A DNA stretch of 32,541 bases from Glaciecola sp. UBA2563 (GTDB taxonomy: Bacteria; Pseudomonadota; Gammaproteobacteria; Enterobacterales; Alteromonadaceae). Shown here in pieces: positions 23,023 through 30,367 of the stretch. The translations under genes were made by a program, and so were the position numbers. Where the stretch lies: positions 1-32,541 of the forward strand of contig DDLV01000043.1 in assembly GCA_002340325.1 (NCBI GenBank), written 5' to 3'. Numbering within the stretch: the stretch's first letter is position 1; the number at the start of each line of letters is the position of its first letter. The notes beneath the pieces are model-generated. The model did not search any database, had not been told where the DNA came from, and saw only the letters and a list, made by a program, of their open reading frames with translations.

Positions 23023-23658
23023 TCATTTTGTATCCGACAAGCAATTCGACTGACTGTCAAACAAGATGTTTGTATTTGTATTGGCATACTCAGCGACGTT
23101 AGCAATTGCGTTGACTACGGCTCTTGGTGTAATCGTAGCGCCGGTAAACTGATCGAATTGACCACCGTCTTTTTTGACGCGCCATCTATCGGCAGTTTCT
23201 TGATTATAAAGTACATCATTAAAATCTAATATCCAGTCACTAACGCGAATATCGATTTTGTCACCAAGTCCAGGTGTTTCTTTATGACTCAACACTCTTG
23301 CGCCCAATACTGTCGATTGATAATCAATAGCGACGACGATATCGATATCACCGCTGTAGCCATCTGGGGCAGTGGTTTCAATGATAACAGCGTAATCTTC
23401 ATCGTCATTTCTCGCGCGAAATACTCGCTGACGTTTGTTGCCTAAAAGTGACGATGCTTCAACAACAATACAATCGGTATCCAATGCGTTTGTATGCGAG
23501 GACTCGGGGACCAATTCATTAAGTATCGATAATAGTTGCACTTGTTTAGCTTGAGCTATCGTATCTTTTGTATACAAAAAAGTGGCGACGATTAATCCCG
23601 TTGTGACCAAGGCAAAGATCCCTAGGATGAGACCATTTTTTCCGATAATCTTTATCAT
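23023..23658 (-). CDS. rnfG: Rnf/Rsx electron transport complex subunit G
   Basis: The protein has 211 residues. A single N-terminal membrane helix (about 8-28) is followed by a periplasmic FMN-binding domain. The covalent flavin site is TGAT at 172-175, with Thr175 as the FMN attachment residue, the same number as reported in Vibrio cholerae RnfG. ETPGLGDKI (127-135) is also a family motif. The flavin would be attached by an ApbE transferase encoded elsewhere. It sits between rnfD (28-base gap) and rnfE (13-base gap). Confidence 0.95.
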   Translation of the reverse strand: MIKIIGKNGLILGIFALVTTGLIVATFLYTKDTIAQAKQVQLLSILNELVPESSHTNALDTDCIVVEASSLLGNKRQRVFRARNDDEDYAVIIETTAPDGYSGDIDIVVAIDYQSTVLGARVLSHKETPGLGDKIDIRVSDWILDFNDVLYNQETADRWRVKKDGGQFDQFTGATITPRAVVNAIANVAEYANTNTNILFDSQSNCLSDTK

Positions 23659-23686
23659 CTCATAATTCCTTTGATCACTCCTTTGC

Positions 23687-24763
23687 TCACTCTTTTGAAA
23701 TCGACTTAGCTTTTACTTTGTGACCGTAAGTGCGTGGTCGCGTGTAGTAGTCAATCAAAGGTACCGCCATATTCATCAGTATCACTGAGAAGGCAATCGC
23801 ATCAGGGTAATTACCAAACGTTCGGATTATTATTGTCCACATTCCGATGGCAAAACCAAAAATCAAACGTCCATTATTGGTCGTTGATGCCGATACCGGA
23901 TCTGTAGCAATAAAAAACGCCCCGACTATCAAACTGCCATTGACGATGTGAAACCATGGACCTGGATAAATTGAATTATCAATTAAATAGAGCAGTGAGG
24001 CGCATAAAACAGCGCCCATAATCATGCTAAGCGGAATATGCCAATTAATAATCTTGAGCTTCAATAATGCAAGCCCACCAATGAGGTAACCAAGCGCAAC
24101 TAGTGACCAACCAATCCCACTGCTGCCGCGAAAAATCTCAGAGTTAATAGCTTCTTCAACAGTGAGATTCTGCGTTAATGCTGTTTTTACATGGTCAAGC
24201 GGCGTTGCCATTGTCAAACCATCAGCAGCGACTCTTAGCTGGTCAAGATTGTATCCGTTGGAAGTGTAGCCAGTAAGAATGATATAAACTGTATCCTTTA
24301 AACCAATGGTTTGCTCAGCAAGCACTGCCGGGGGCAACCAAGATGTCATTTGCACGGGAAATGATATCAATAGCATGACATACGCTGCCATTGCTGGATT
24401 AAATAGGTTGTAGCCTAAGCCGCCATACAGTTGTTTTACAATAACAACCGCAAAACATGTCCCAATAACGACTATCCACCATGGCGCTAATGGCGGTAAA
24501 CAAATCGCCAACAGAAGACCCGCAACAAGGGCACTACAATCTTTAAGCGCGTGTTCAACCGGTTTTTTTCTTAACTCAAGAATGGTTGCTTCAGCGATTA
24601 CAGCCGTTGCCATTGCCAAGAGCACTTGAATTAAAATGCCGTATCCAAAGAAAAACGTTTGCAATGCGATACCCGGTATACACGCAAACATGACAATACG
24701 CATGACAGCGCCCGTGCCGCGTTGAATATGGTGATGGGGAGAACTAGAAGATTTAGCTGTCAT
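23687..24763 (-). CDS. rnfD: Rnf/Rsx electron transport complex subunit D
   Basis: The protein has 358 residues from ATG 24763; an in-frame extension to 24805 is rejected because MTAKSSSSPHHH is the family-like N-terminus. It is a polytopic membrane protein. The covalent FMN site is TMATPLD, with Thr187 matching the position known from Vibrio RnfD. The later DPVSASTTNNGRLIFG and PLIDYYTRPRTYGH segments are typical of the NqrB/RnfD family. It overlaps the rnfC end by 11 bases, implying translational coupling. Confidence 0.95.
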   Translation of the reverse strand: MTAKSSSSPHHHIQRGTGAVMRIVMFACIPGIALQTFFFGYGILIQVLLAMATAVIAEATILELRKKPVEHALKDCSALVAGLLLAICLPPLAPWWIVVIGTCFAVVIVKQLYGGLGYNLFNPAMAAYVMLLISFPVQMTSWLPPAVLAEQTIGLKDTVYIILTGYTSNGYNLDQLRVAADGLTMATPLDHVKTALTQNLTVEEAINSEIFRGSSGIGWSLVALGYLIGGLALLKLKIINWHIPLSMIMGAVLCASLLYLIDNSIYPGPWFHIVNGSLIVGAFFIATDPVSASTTNNGRLIFGFAIGMWTIIIRTFGNYPDAIAFSVILMNMAVPLIDYYTRPRTYGHKVKAKSISKE

Positions 24764-26663
24764 TATTTTTTTGTTGAGCTGCCTTTTTTGCTTTGGCACG
24801 AGCAACAGCTGCTGCTATTTTTTCCTTTTTGCTCAGTGCATTGCCGCTTTGATTATTATTATTGTCCGTGACCTGTTCATTACTTTCCGCTGATTTTTCA
24901 AGCGGTATATCCGATGACATTTTTTGCTGAGCTTTTTTGGCCTTTGCTCGTGCAATTGCTGCTGCTATTTTTTCGTTTTTATCTGGTGTATTTTCTTTAG
25001 TGTTTGCTGGCGTTTGTTCGGGGTTATTAGTCACAGATTGATTACTTGCTAATTGATCATTTCCGGATTTATCGTTTGCACTTTTATCAATCGTTGCCTG
25101 TTGTGCTTTTTTAGCTTTTGCACGTGCAAGGGCTGCAGCAATTTTATCTTTAGCGTTACTACCGTCGCTTTTCATTGCATTCTTTCTAGCCGCTGCTGCT
25201 TGGCGATGTTTTTCTTCTCTCGCTTTTTTCTCAGCAAGTAGCCGTGCTTTTCGTGACTCAAAACGAATTCTCGCTTTTTCCGATTTCTCCTTATCGAGTT
25301 GTTGTTGTCTAATGTCTGCTTTTGCCATTCGGTAATAATGTACGAGTGGGATCTCACTTGGACAAACATAAGCACAAGCCCCACATTCTATACAATCAAA
25401 AAGGTTGTATTCTTCAGCAACATCATAGTCTTTGCTCTTGCTATACCAGAACAACTGTTGTGGTAGTAGGCTAACCGGACAAGCATCCGCGCACGCTGAA
25501 CATCGAATGCATGGTTTTTCTTGTTCTATTGTCGGCAGTTCTTTCGCAGCAGGCGCTAGCAAACAGTTCGTTGTTTTTATGATTGGGCATTGACCACTTC
25601 TTAACGTGAAGCCCATCATTGGTCCGCCCATGATTATATTTGGGTTGACTTGGCGATCGCGATCGTACCCTGCTGCACTTATGCAATCTGCTACGGGGGT
25701 ACCAATACGCGCCCATATGTTTTTAGGCTGACTCAACGCTTTGCCAGTTACAGTCACTACTCTTTCAGTAAGGGGCTTGCCTTCAATAATTGCGTCAGAG
25801 ATTGCGTAACAGGTTCCAACGTTATACATGAGACAACCAACATCTATAGGTAATCCATCAGATGGTACTTCTCTGGACGTTAACACTTGTATAAGCTGTT
25901 TCTCTCCGCCTGCAGGATACTTTGTTGGAATGCTGATAACCTGATAATTAGTTTGTTGCTGACAAGCTATTGATATTGTTTTAAGTGCTTCGGGTTTGTT
26001 ATCTTCAACTGCGATTAACACTTGTTTTGGTGACAGCAAGTGCGCAAGAATATCGATTCCCTGTCTGATTTGCCACGCGTGTTCTCTCATCAACCGGTCA
26101 TCAGCACTGATGTATGGCTCACATTCCACGCCATTTATAATGAGAAACTCAATCGGCTTTACATTGCTACTTTTTACGTGGGTAGGAAAACCAGCACCGC
26201 CCATGCCACTTATACCGGCTTTGCATATCGCTTCTATTAATGCAGAATGCGGCTGATTCAAGTAGTCAGAAATTGGGTGATACTGAACAGTATCGTCTTT
26301 GCCATCTGTCTCAATGACAACGGTTAACTCTTCAATACCTGAGGGGTGTGACGAGGCTTTTGGTGCAATCTCTATTATCGTCCCAGATGAGCTTGCATGA
26401 ACAGGCAAAGCAAATGGATTATGACTCTCGGTAAGCGCTTGGCCTCTCTTTACGTAATCGCCGACCTTAACGACAAGGTCCGCGTCAACACCAATATGTT
26501 GCTTTAGGGGTATAAAAAGCTTTTGAGGTATTGGCATTGTCTCAATAGCGTGTTTATTTGAGAGCGCTTTTTGTCCTTCAGGTCGCACGCCGCCAGGAAA
26601 ATCCCACAGTCTTTGAGATGCGAGCCTTTCCATAATGGTGTCAAAATCTGCAAATACCGACAT
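24753..26663 (-). CDS. rnfC: Rnf/Rsx electron transport complex subunit C
   Basis: The protein has 636 residues. The N-terminal barrel-sandwich and NADH/FMN-binding domains (about 20-370) include KAGISGMGGAGFPTHVK (148-164) and GGPMMG (346-351). Two [4Fe-4S] clusters are ligated by Cys385, 388, 391, 395 and Cys424, 427, 430, 434. The subunit accepts electrons from NADH on the cytosolic face. Residues after about 440 form a long Lys/Ala-rich extension with three near-identical KIAAAxARAKAKKAxQ repeats, probably helical. It directly abuts rnfB with no gap. No other gene seems fused. Confidence 0.95.
   Translation of the reverse strand: MSVFADFDTIMERLASQRLWDFPGGVRPEGQKALSNKHAIETMPIPQKLFIPLKQHIGVDADLVVKVGDYVKRGQALTESHNPFALPVHASSSGTIIEIAPKASSHPSGIEELTVVIETDGKDDTVQYHPISDYLNQPHSALIEAICKAGISGMGGAGFPTHVKSSNVKPIEFLIINGVECEPYISADDRLMREHAWQIRQGIDILAHLLSPKQVLIAVEDNKPEALKTISIACQQQTNYQVISIPTKYPAGGEKQLIQVLTSREVPSDGLPIDVGCLMYNVGTCYAISDAIIEGKPLTERVVTVTGKALSQPKNIWARIGTPVADCISAAGYDRDRQVNPNIIMGGPMMGFTLRSGQCPIIKTTNCLLAPAAKELPTIEQEKPCIRCSACADACPVSLLPQQLFWYSKSKDYDVAEEYNLFDCIECGACAYVCPSEIPLVHYYRMAKADIRQQQLDKEKSEKARIRFESRKARLLAEKKAREEKHRQAAAARKNAMKSDGSNAKDKIAAALARAKAKKAQQATIDKSANDKSGNDQLASNQSVTNNPEQTPANTKENTPDKNEKIAAAIARAKAKKAQQKMSSDIPLEKSAESNEQVTDNNNNQSGNALSKKEKIAAAVARAKAKKAAQQKNNDS
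24771..25148 (-). repeat. Three coding repeats in the rnfC tail
   Basis: Units at about 24771-24827, 24923-24979 and 25098-25148 each encode a helix of the form KIAAA-ARAKAKKA-Q. They are separated by unrelated polar, Asn/Ser-rich linkers. The DNA copies differ at synonymous sites, so the repeats look old rather than recently duplicated. Confidence 0.85.
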
Positions 26664-27239
26664 TTACTGCACTGTCCTTATCGGAATATCTCCTGTCCCG
26701 CTTTGATTAAACTTCCATTTCCAATTCTGGCTTGTTTCGGCTAGCGGTATCATATCAATACAATCAACAGGGCATGGATCTACGCACAAGTCACACCCTG
26801 TGCACTCGTCAATAATCACTGTGTGCATTTGTTTTGCTGCGCCAAGAATGGCGTCCACAGGACATGCCTGAATACATTTTGTGCAACCAATACACTCATC
26901 CTCTCTAATAAATGCGACCTTTTTTACGTCTTCGACACCGTGAGCGGCGTCCAAGGGTTTGGCCTCCACACCCATCAAATCTGCCAATTCTTTTATTGTC
27001 GCTTCGCCACCCGGCGGACACTTATTAATTTCATCTCCATTAGCAATTGCCTCTGCATAGGGTTTACACCCAGGATATCCGCATTGTCCACACTGAGTTT
27101 GCGGCAGCAGGTTATCGATTTGGTCAACAAGCGGGTCGCTTTGCACTTTGAATTTGATAGAGGCGTAACCCAGTATAAGCCCAAATAAAACGGCTAATAC
27201 GGCAACTGCAAGAATGGCATAAGACACGTAAGTAATCAT
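26664..27239 (-). CDS. rnfB: Rnf/Rsx electron transport complex subunit B
   Basis: The protein has 191 residues. An N-terminal membrane helix (about 5-28) is followed by the four-Cys cluster domain (CGQCGYPGCKPYAEAI then KCPPGG) and two [4Fe-4S] ferredoxin motifs, CIGCTKCIQACPVDAI and CTGCDLCVDPCPVDCI. It is the electron entry or exit ferredoxin subunit. The ATG overlaps the rnfA stop by four bases, and the stop abuts the rnfC ATG. Confidence 0.96.
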   Translation of the reverse strand: MITYVSYAILAVAVLAVLFGLILGYASIKFKVQSDPLVDQIDNLLPQTQCGQCGYPGCKPYAEAIANGDEINKCPPGGEATIKELADLMGVEAKPLDAAHGVEDVKKVAFIREDECIGCTKCIQACPVDAILGAAKQMHTVIIDECTGCDLCVDPCPVDCIDMIPLAETSQNWKWKFNQSGTGDIPIRTVQ

Positions 27240-27811
27240 ATTAGCCCAGAAAATCCCATGAAGGCCAGAGACATGAGTCCCGCAGTGATCATTGCTATTG
27301 AAGCGCCTTTAAATGGGGTAGGGACATCCGCAGCGGCTAATCTTTCCCTCATTGCCGCAAACAACACCAATACAAAACTGAATCCAATCGCAGCGCCAAA
27401 TCCATAAACTAAAGACTCAATCAAATTATGCTGCTTTGTTGTGTTAAGCAACGCGACGCCTAATACAGCGCAATTTGTCGTAATCAATGGTAGAAAAATG
27501 CCGAGTAGTCTATATAGCGTGGGGCTAGTTTTGCGTACCACCATTTCGGTAAACTGAACCACAACCGCAATCACTAAAATGAAACTCAATGTGCGCAGAT
27601 AACTGATGCCCAGTGGCACAAGTAGATAGTTTTCAATCAAATAACTGCACAAAGACGCTAATGTCAGTACAAACGTGGTAGCGAAAGACATGCCCATAGC
27701 GGTTTCAAGTTTGCCTGAAACTCCCATAAATGGACATAATCCTAAAAACTGAACGAGTACAAAATTATTAACTAGAACTGTACCTACGAGTAACAATAAC
27801 AAGTCTGTCAT
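27236..27811 (-). CDS. rnfA: Rnf/Rsx electron transport complex subunit A
   Basis: The protein has 191 residues from ATG 27811 (MTDLLLLLVGTVLVNNFVLVQF), the start that matches family length; upstream in-frame codons to 27877 are not family-like. It has about six membrane helices. The Cys residues in FLGLCPFMGVSG and TTNCAVLG pair with those of RnfE at the membrane [2Fe-2S] cluster. It leads the rnfABCDGE-nth operon. No rnfH gene is present. Confidence 0.96.
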   Translation of the reverse strand: MTDLLLLLVGTVLVNNFVLVQFLGLCPFMGVSGKLETAMGMSFATTFVLTLASLCSYLIENYLLVPLGISYLRTLSFILVIAVVVQFTEMVVRKTSPTLYRLLGIFLPLITTNCAVLGVALLNTTKQHNLIESLVYGFGAAIGFSFVLVLFAAMRERLAAADVPTPFKGASIAMITAGLMSLAFMGFSGLI

Positions 27812-27938
27812 AAATGTTGTGTAGTGCTTTTGGCAACCTTTTGAAAACGTATTGCAAGACATATGGGTTAACAACAACTTTCATCAACGTATGCTGAATG
27901 AAAATTGTCTGAAAAATTCGTCATGCCCAGATTCACAT

Positions 27939-27967
27939 ATTATCGCTCGTTGCTGTTCGGATCACAA
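27939..27967 (-). promoter_or_regulatory. Candidate rnf operon promoter
   Basis: On the minus strand TTGTGA (27962-27967) and GATAAT (27939-27944), spacer 17, form a sigma70-like promoter. It would give a leader of about 120 bases before rnfA. The -35 overlaps a TCACA-AC-TGTGA palindrome (27962-27973). Confidence 0.4.
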
Positions 27968-28062
27968 CTGTGAATGGGCCAGACTAAGGTAGTTAGCTAT
28001 ATCGGTGTAAATCTTTGCAAACACGAAAGCGAATGAGGTGTATGAGCAGAAACTAAGGAGTA

Positions 28063-28139
28063 TGGCTCCCCCTCCCCGACTCGAACGGGGGACCTGCGGA
28101 TTAACAGTCCGTCGCTCTAACCAACTGAGCTAAGGGGGA
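28063..28139 (-). tRNA. tRNA-Asn (GTT)
   Basis: The 77-base gene includes an encoded CCA end. On the minus strand the acceptor stem is TCCCCCT/AGGGGGA, the anticodon loop reads CTGTTAA (anticodon GTT), and the T-arm is CCCCG-TTCGAGT-CGGGG. It is the distal of two identical copies, 22 bases apart. Confidence 0.95.
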
Positions 28140-28161
28140 ATTGTGCAGTAGAACTAAATGT

Positions 28162-28238
28162 TGGCTCCCCCTCCCCGACTCGAACGGGGGACCTGCGGAT
28201 TAACAGTCCGTCGCTCTAACCAACTGAGCTAAGGGGGA
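28162..28238 (-). tRNA. tRNA-Asn (GTT), second copy
   Basis: It is identical in sequence to the neighbouring copy, with anticodon GTT and encoded CCA. This is the promoter-proximal copy of the tandem pair and is probably processed from the same precursor. Confidence 0.95.
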
Positions 28239-28259
28239 CCTGACATTTAGTGGATGCGC

Positions 28260-28288
28260 ATATTAATCAGCATGTCTCTTACTGTCAA
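28260..28288 (-). promoter_or_regulatory. Strong sigma70 promoter of the tRNA-Asn pair
   Basis: On the minus strand TTGACA (28283-28288) and TAATAT (28260-28265) are spaced by 17 bases, close to consensus. A GC-rich discriminator (GCGC) follows the -10, as in stringently controlled stable-RNA promoters. It lies about 20 bases before the first tRNA. Confidence 0.8.
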
Positions 28289-28989
28289 CAAGGATTTTGC
28301 ATTTAGTCTAAAAATTGAGAAGGAAGGTTTTTGAACTATTATTATCAACATGTATTAGTACTAAATTCACTTAAAAGCAAATGTTGTTGAGGGAGAAATG
28401 CGCTAATGCAACGCAAGAATATTTATATAACTAAACGGTATATAAAAACAATATGAGCTGTACGAAAATACAGTGTTTAACAAAAGTGTCACAAAAAGTT
28501 CAAGCCTAACAGGTTAGTGATAGCTTACCTAAAAAATAACCAATCCGTTTGTAAAGGGCGTCATTATTAAGGCACTTGGACTTATTAACACTTTCTGTGG
28601 ATAACTTTGTGAATTAACGTTTGATTGAAAAAGTATATAAAATAATATGATGTCAACTATTTATTTACAAAATTATTTAATATAAATTTTTAATAAAAAC
28701 AATAATTTAAAAAATATTAATACTTTAGTTTATTTGGGGCTAATTAAGCGTCTCAAAATACAAAAAAATAATTATGATCCCTTATATTTTAATTCAGGTA
28801 TCATCCTGTTATTTTAAAATTCCACGTCAGAAGATTGACGACTAATTTGTAATTAATTTGTTAAATGTAGGTTAATTGAGCAGAAAAGTTAATTTTATTA
28901 AGGGATGTAAATAAAATCCTTGAAATTATTCTTTAAAACCGCATCAACTTCCGCACATTCCAGCCTGTAATGTAAAAAAGTGAAATAAT
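28289..28989. other. Long AT-rich non-coding stretch with one perfect DnaA box
   Basis: About 700 bases contain no frame with coding character. The part at 28630-28760 is extremely AT-rich. A perfect DnaA box (TTATCCACA on the minus strand) lies at 28596-28604, and a one-mismatch relative (TTATCAACA) at 28343-28351. A small palindrome CTAAC-AG-GTTAG lies at 28506-28517. No integrase or repeat marks the region as an island end, although it adjoins tRNA genes. Confidence 0.6.
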
Positions 28990-30357
28990 TTGAGTTCAAC
29001 TACTGCTAAAGATCTGCTGAATGGAGACATTAGAAAAACACTCGTAAGCATGACGATTCCCATGATTCTGGGGATGATAATGTTGATGACGTTTTCACTC
29101 GTTGATACCTTTTTTGTAAGCTTACTTGGTACCAATGAACTCGCCGCCATTTCATTTACGTTTCCTGTCACGTTCACCATAATCAGTTTAAATATTGGGT
29201 TGGGTATCGGAACGTCAGCCGTAATTGGAAGGTGTCTAGGGAGCGGCAATACTGAACATGCAAAAGTCCTCGGCGCAGGTGCCATTGCCCTATCGGTATT
29301 ACTTGTTTTGTTGTTAGTGGTAATTACCTATTTTCTTTTAGATGAAATATTTATCGCAATGGGCGCCACGGAAACGACCCTTCCACTGATTAAACAATAT
29401 ATGCACATCTGGCTTATATCCGGTGTGCTACTTGCGGTGCCAATGGTTGGTAACAGTATTTTGCGAGCAAACGGCGATACAAAAACACCAAGTATTATTA
29501 TGGCTGCTGGAGGCGCAATTAATGCGGCACTAGATCCACTACTCATTTTTGGATGGGGACCTGTACCTGCACTAGGTATACAAGGCGCAGCGATAGCCAC
29601 GGCGATTGCATGGGCAGTTGGCTCTGTGTGGATAATCTATCTTCTCGCCGTAAAACGAGGGCTTATTGAAGCAAAAATTCCTAATTTGTCTGAGCTTCGG
29701 CAGACCAGTAAAGGCATTTTGACGATAGGCTTGCCCGCTGCTGGCGCAAATATGCTCACGCCAATTTCAGGCGCAATAATGACAGCGATTGTTGCAAGCT
29801 ATGGGGAAACCGCAGTGGCTGCGTGGGGAGTAGGGAGCAGAATGGAGTCTATAGCATGTATTATAGTGCTTGCGCTCTCTATGTCATTACCTCCCTTCGT
29901 AAGTCAAAATTTCGGTGCCAATAATTGGCAACGCATAAGCCTTGCTTATCAAATGTGTATGAAATTCGTGCTTATCTGGCAGGTGCTAGTATTCGGTGTG
30001 TTAATGGCGTTAGCCATACCTGTTGCGTTAGCGTTTGCTAAGGAGCAGGAAGTCAGAGATTTAATTACGTTATTCCTTTACATTGTGCCACTTGGTTACG
30101 GACTGCAAGGCGTAATCATTCTGACTAATTCATCATTAAACGCTATGCATAGGCCAATGGCCGGGCTGGCGCTGAGTTTGATCCGGCTATTTTTGTGTTA
30201 CATACCGGTAGCGTATATCGGTAGTCTTATGTTTGATTTGATGGGGCTTTTTTGGGGATGCGTCTTGGCAAATCTAATTGCAGCAATCATCTCCTATGTA
30301 TGGTTTAGTAACGAGCTAAAAAAAATGCAAATTCAAACCGAGTCGCCAACTACGTAA
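28990..30357 (+). CDS. MATE family efflux transporter
   Basis: The protein has 455 residues with about twelve membrane helices in two homologous halves. MATE features are TIPMILGMIMLMTFSLVDTFFVSLLG near the N-terminus, ELAAISFTFP, and the repeat-half equivalent GLPAAGANMLTPISGAIMTAIVASYG. It would export cationic drugs or metabolites in exchange for Na+ or H+; the substrate is unknown. The start is TTG 28990: an in-frame TGA lies 9 bases upstream and the next Met is inside the first helix. The ribosome-binding site is weak. uvrB starts 10 bases after its stop, so the two may be co-transcribed. Confidence 0.9.
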   Translation: MSSTTAKDLLNGDIRKTLVSMTIPMILGMIMLMTFSLVDTFFVSLLGTNELAAISFTFPVTFTIISLNIGLGIGTSAVIGRCLGSGNTEHAKVLGAGAIALSVLLVLLLVVITYFLLDEIFIAMGATETTLPLIKQYMHIWLISGVLLAVPMVGNSILRANGDTKTPSIIMAAGGAINAALDPLLIFGWGPVPALGIQGAAIATAIAWAVGSVWIIYLLAVKRGLIEAKIPNLSELRQTSKGILTIGLPAAGANMLTPISGAIMTAIVASYGETAVAAWGVGSRMESIACIIVLALSMSLPPFVSQNFGANNWQRISLAYQMCMKFVLIWQVLVFGVLMALAIPVALAFAKEQEVRDLITLFLYIVPLGYGLQGVIILTNSSLNAMHRPMAGLALSLIRLFLCYIPVAYIGSLMFDLMGLFWGCVLANLIAAIISYVWFSNELKKMQIQTESPTT

Positions 30358-30367
30358 GGATCAACAG

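Noticed and set aside
27812..27877. N-terminal extension of RnfA
   Set aside because: The added 22 residues are polar and unlike RnfA, while MTDLLLLLVGT matches the family start.
27962..27973. TCACA-AC-TGTGA palindrome as a CRP site upstream of rnfA
   Set aside because: The half-sites are in the opposite order and spacing from the CRP consensus TGTGA-N6-TCACA.
28063..28989. Integrative element attached at the tRNA-Asn genes
   Set aside because: No integrase, no repeated tRNA 3' fragment and no mobile gene is seen; the right side is a MATE gene and uvrB.
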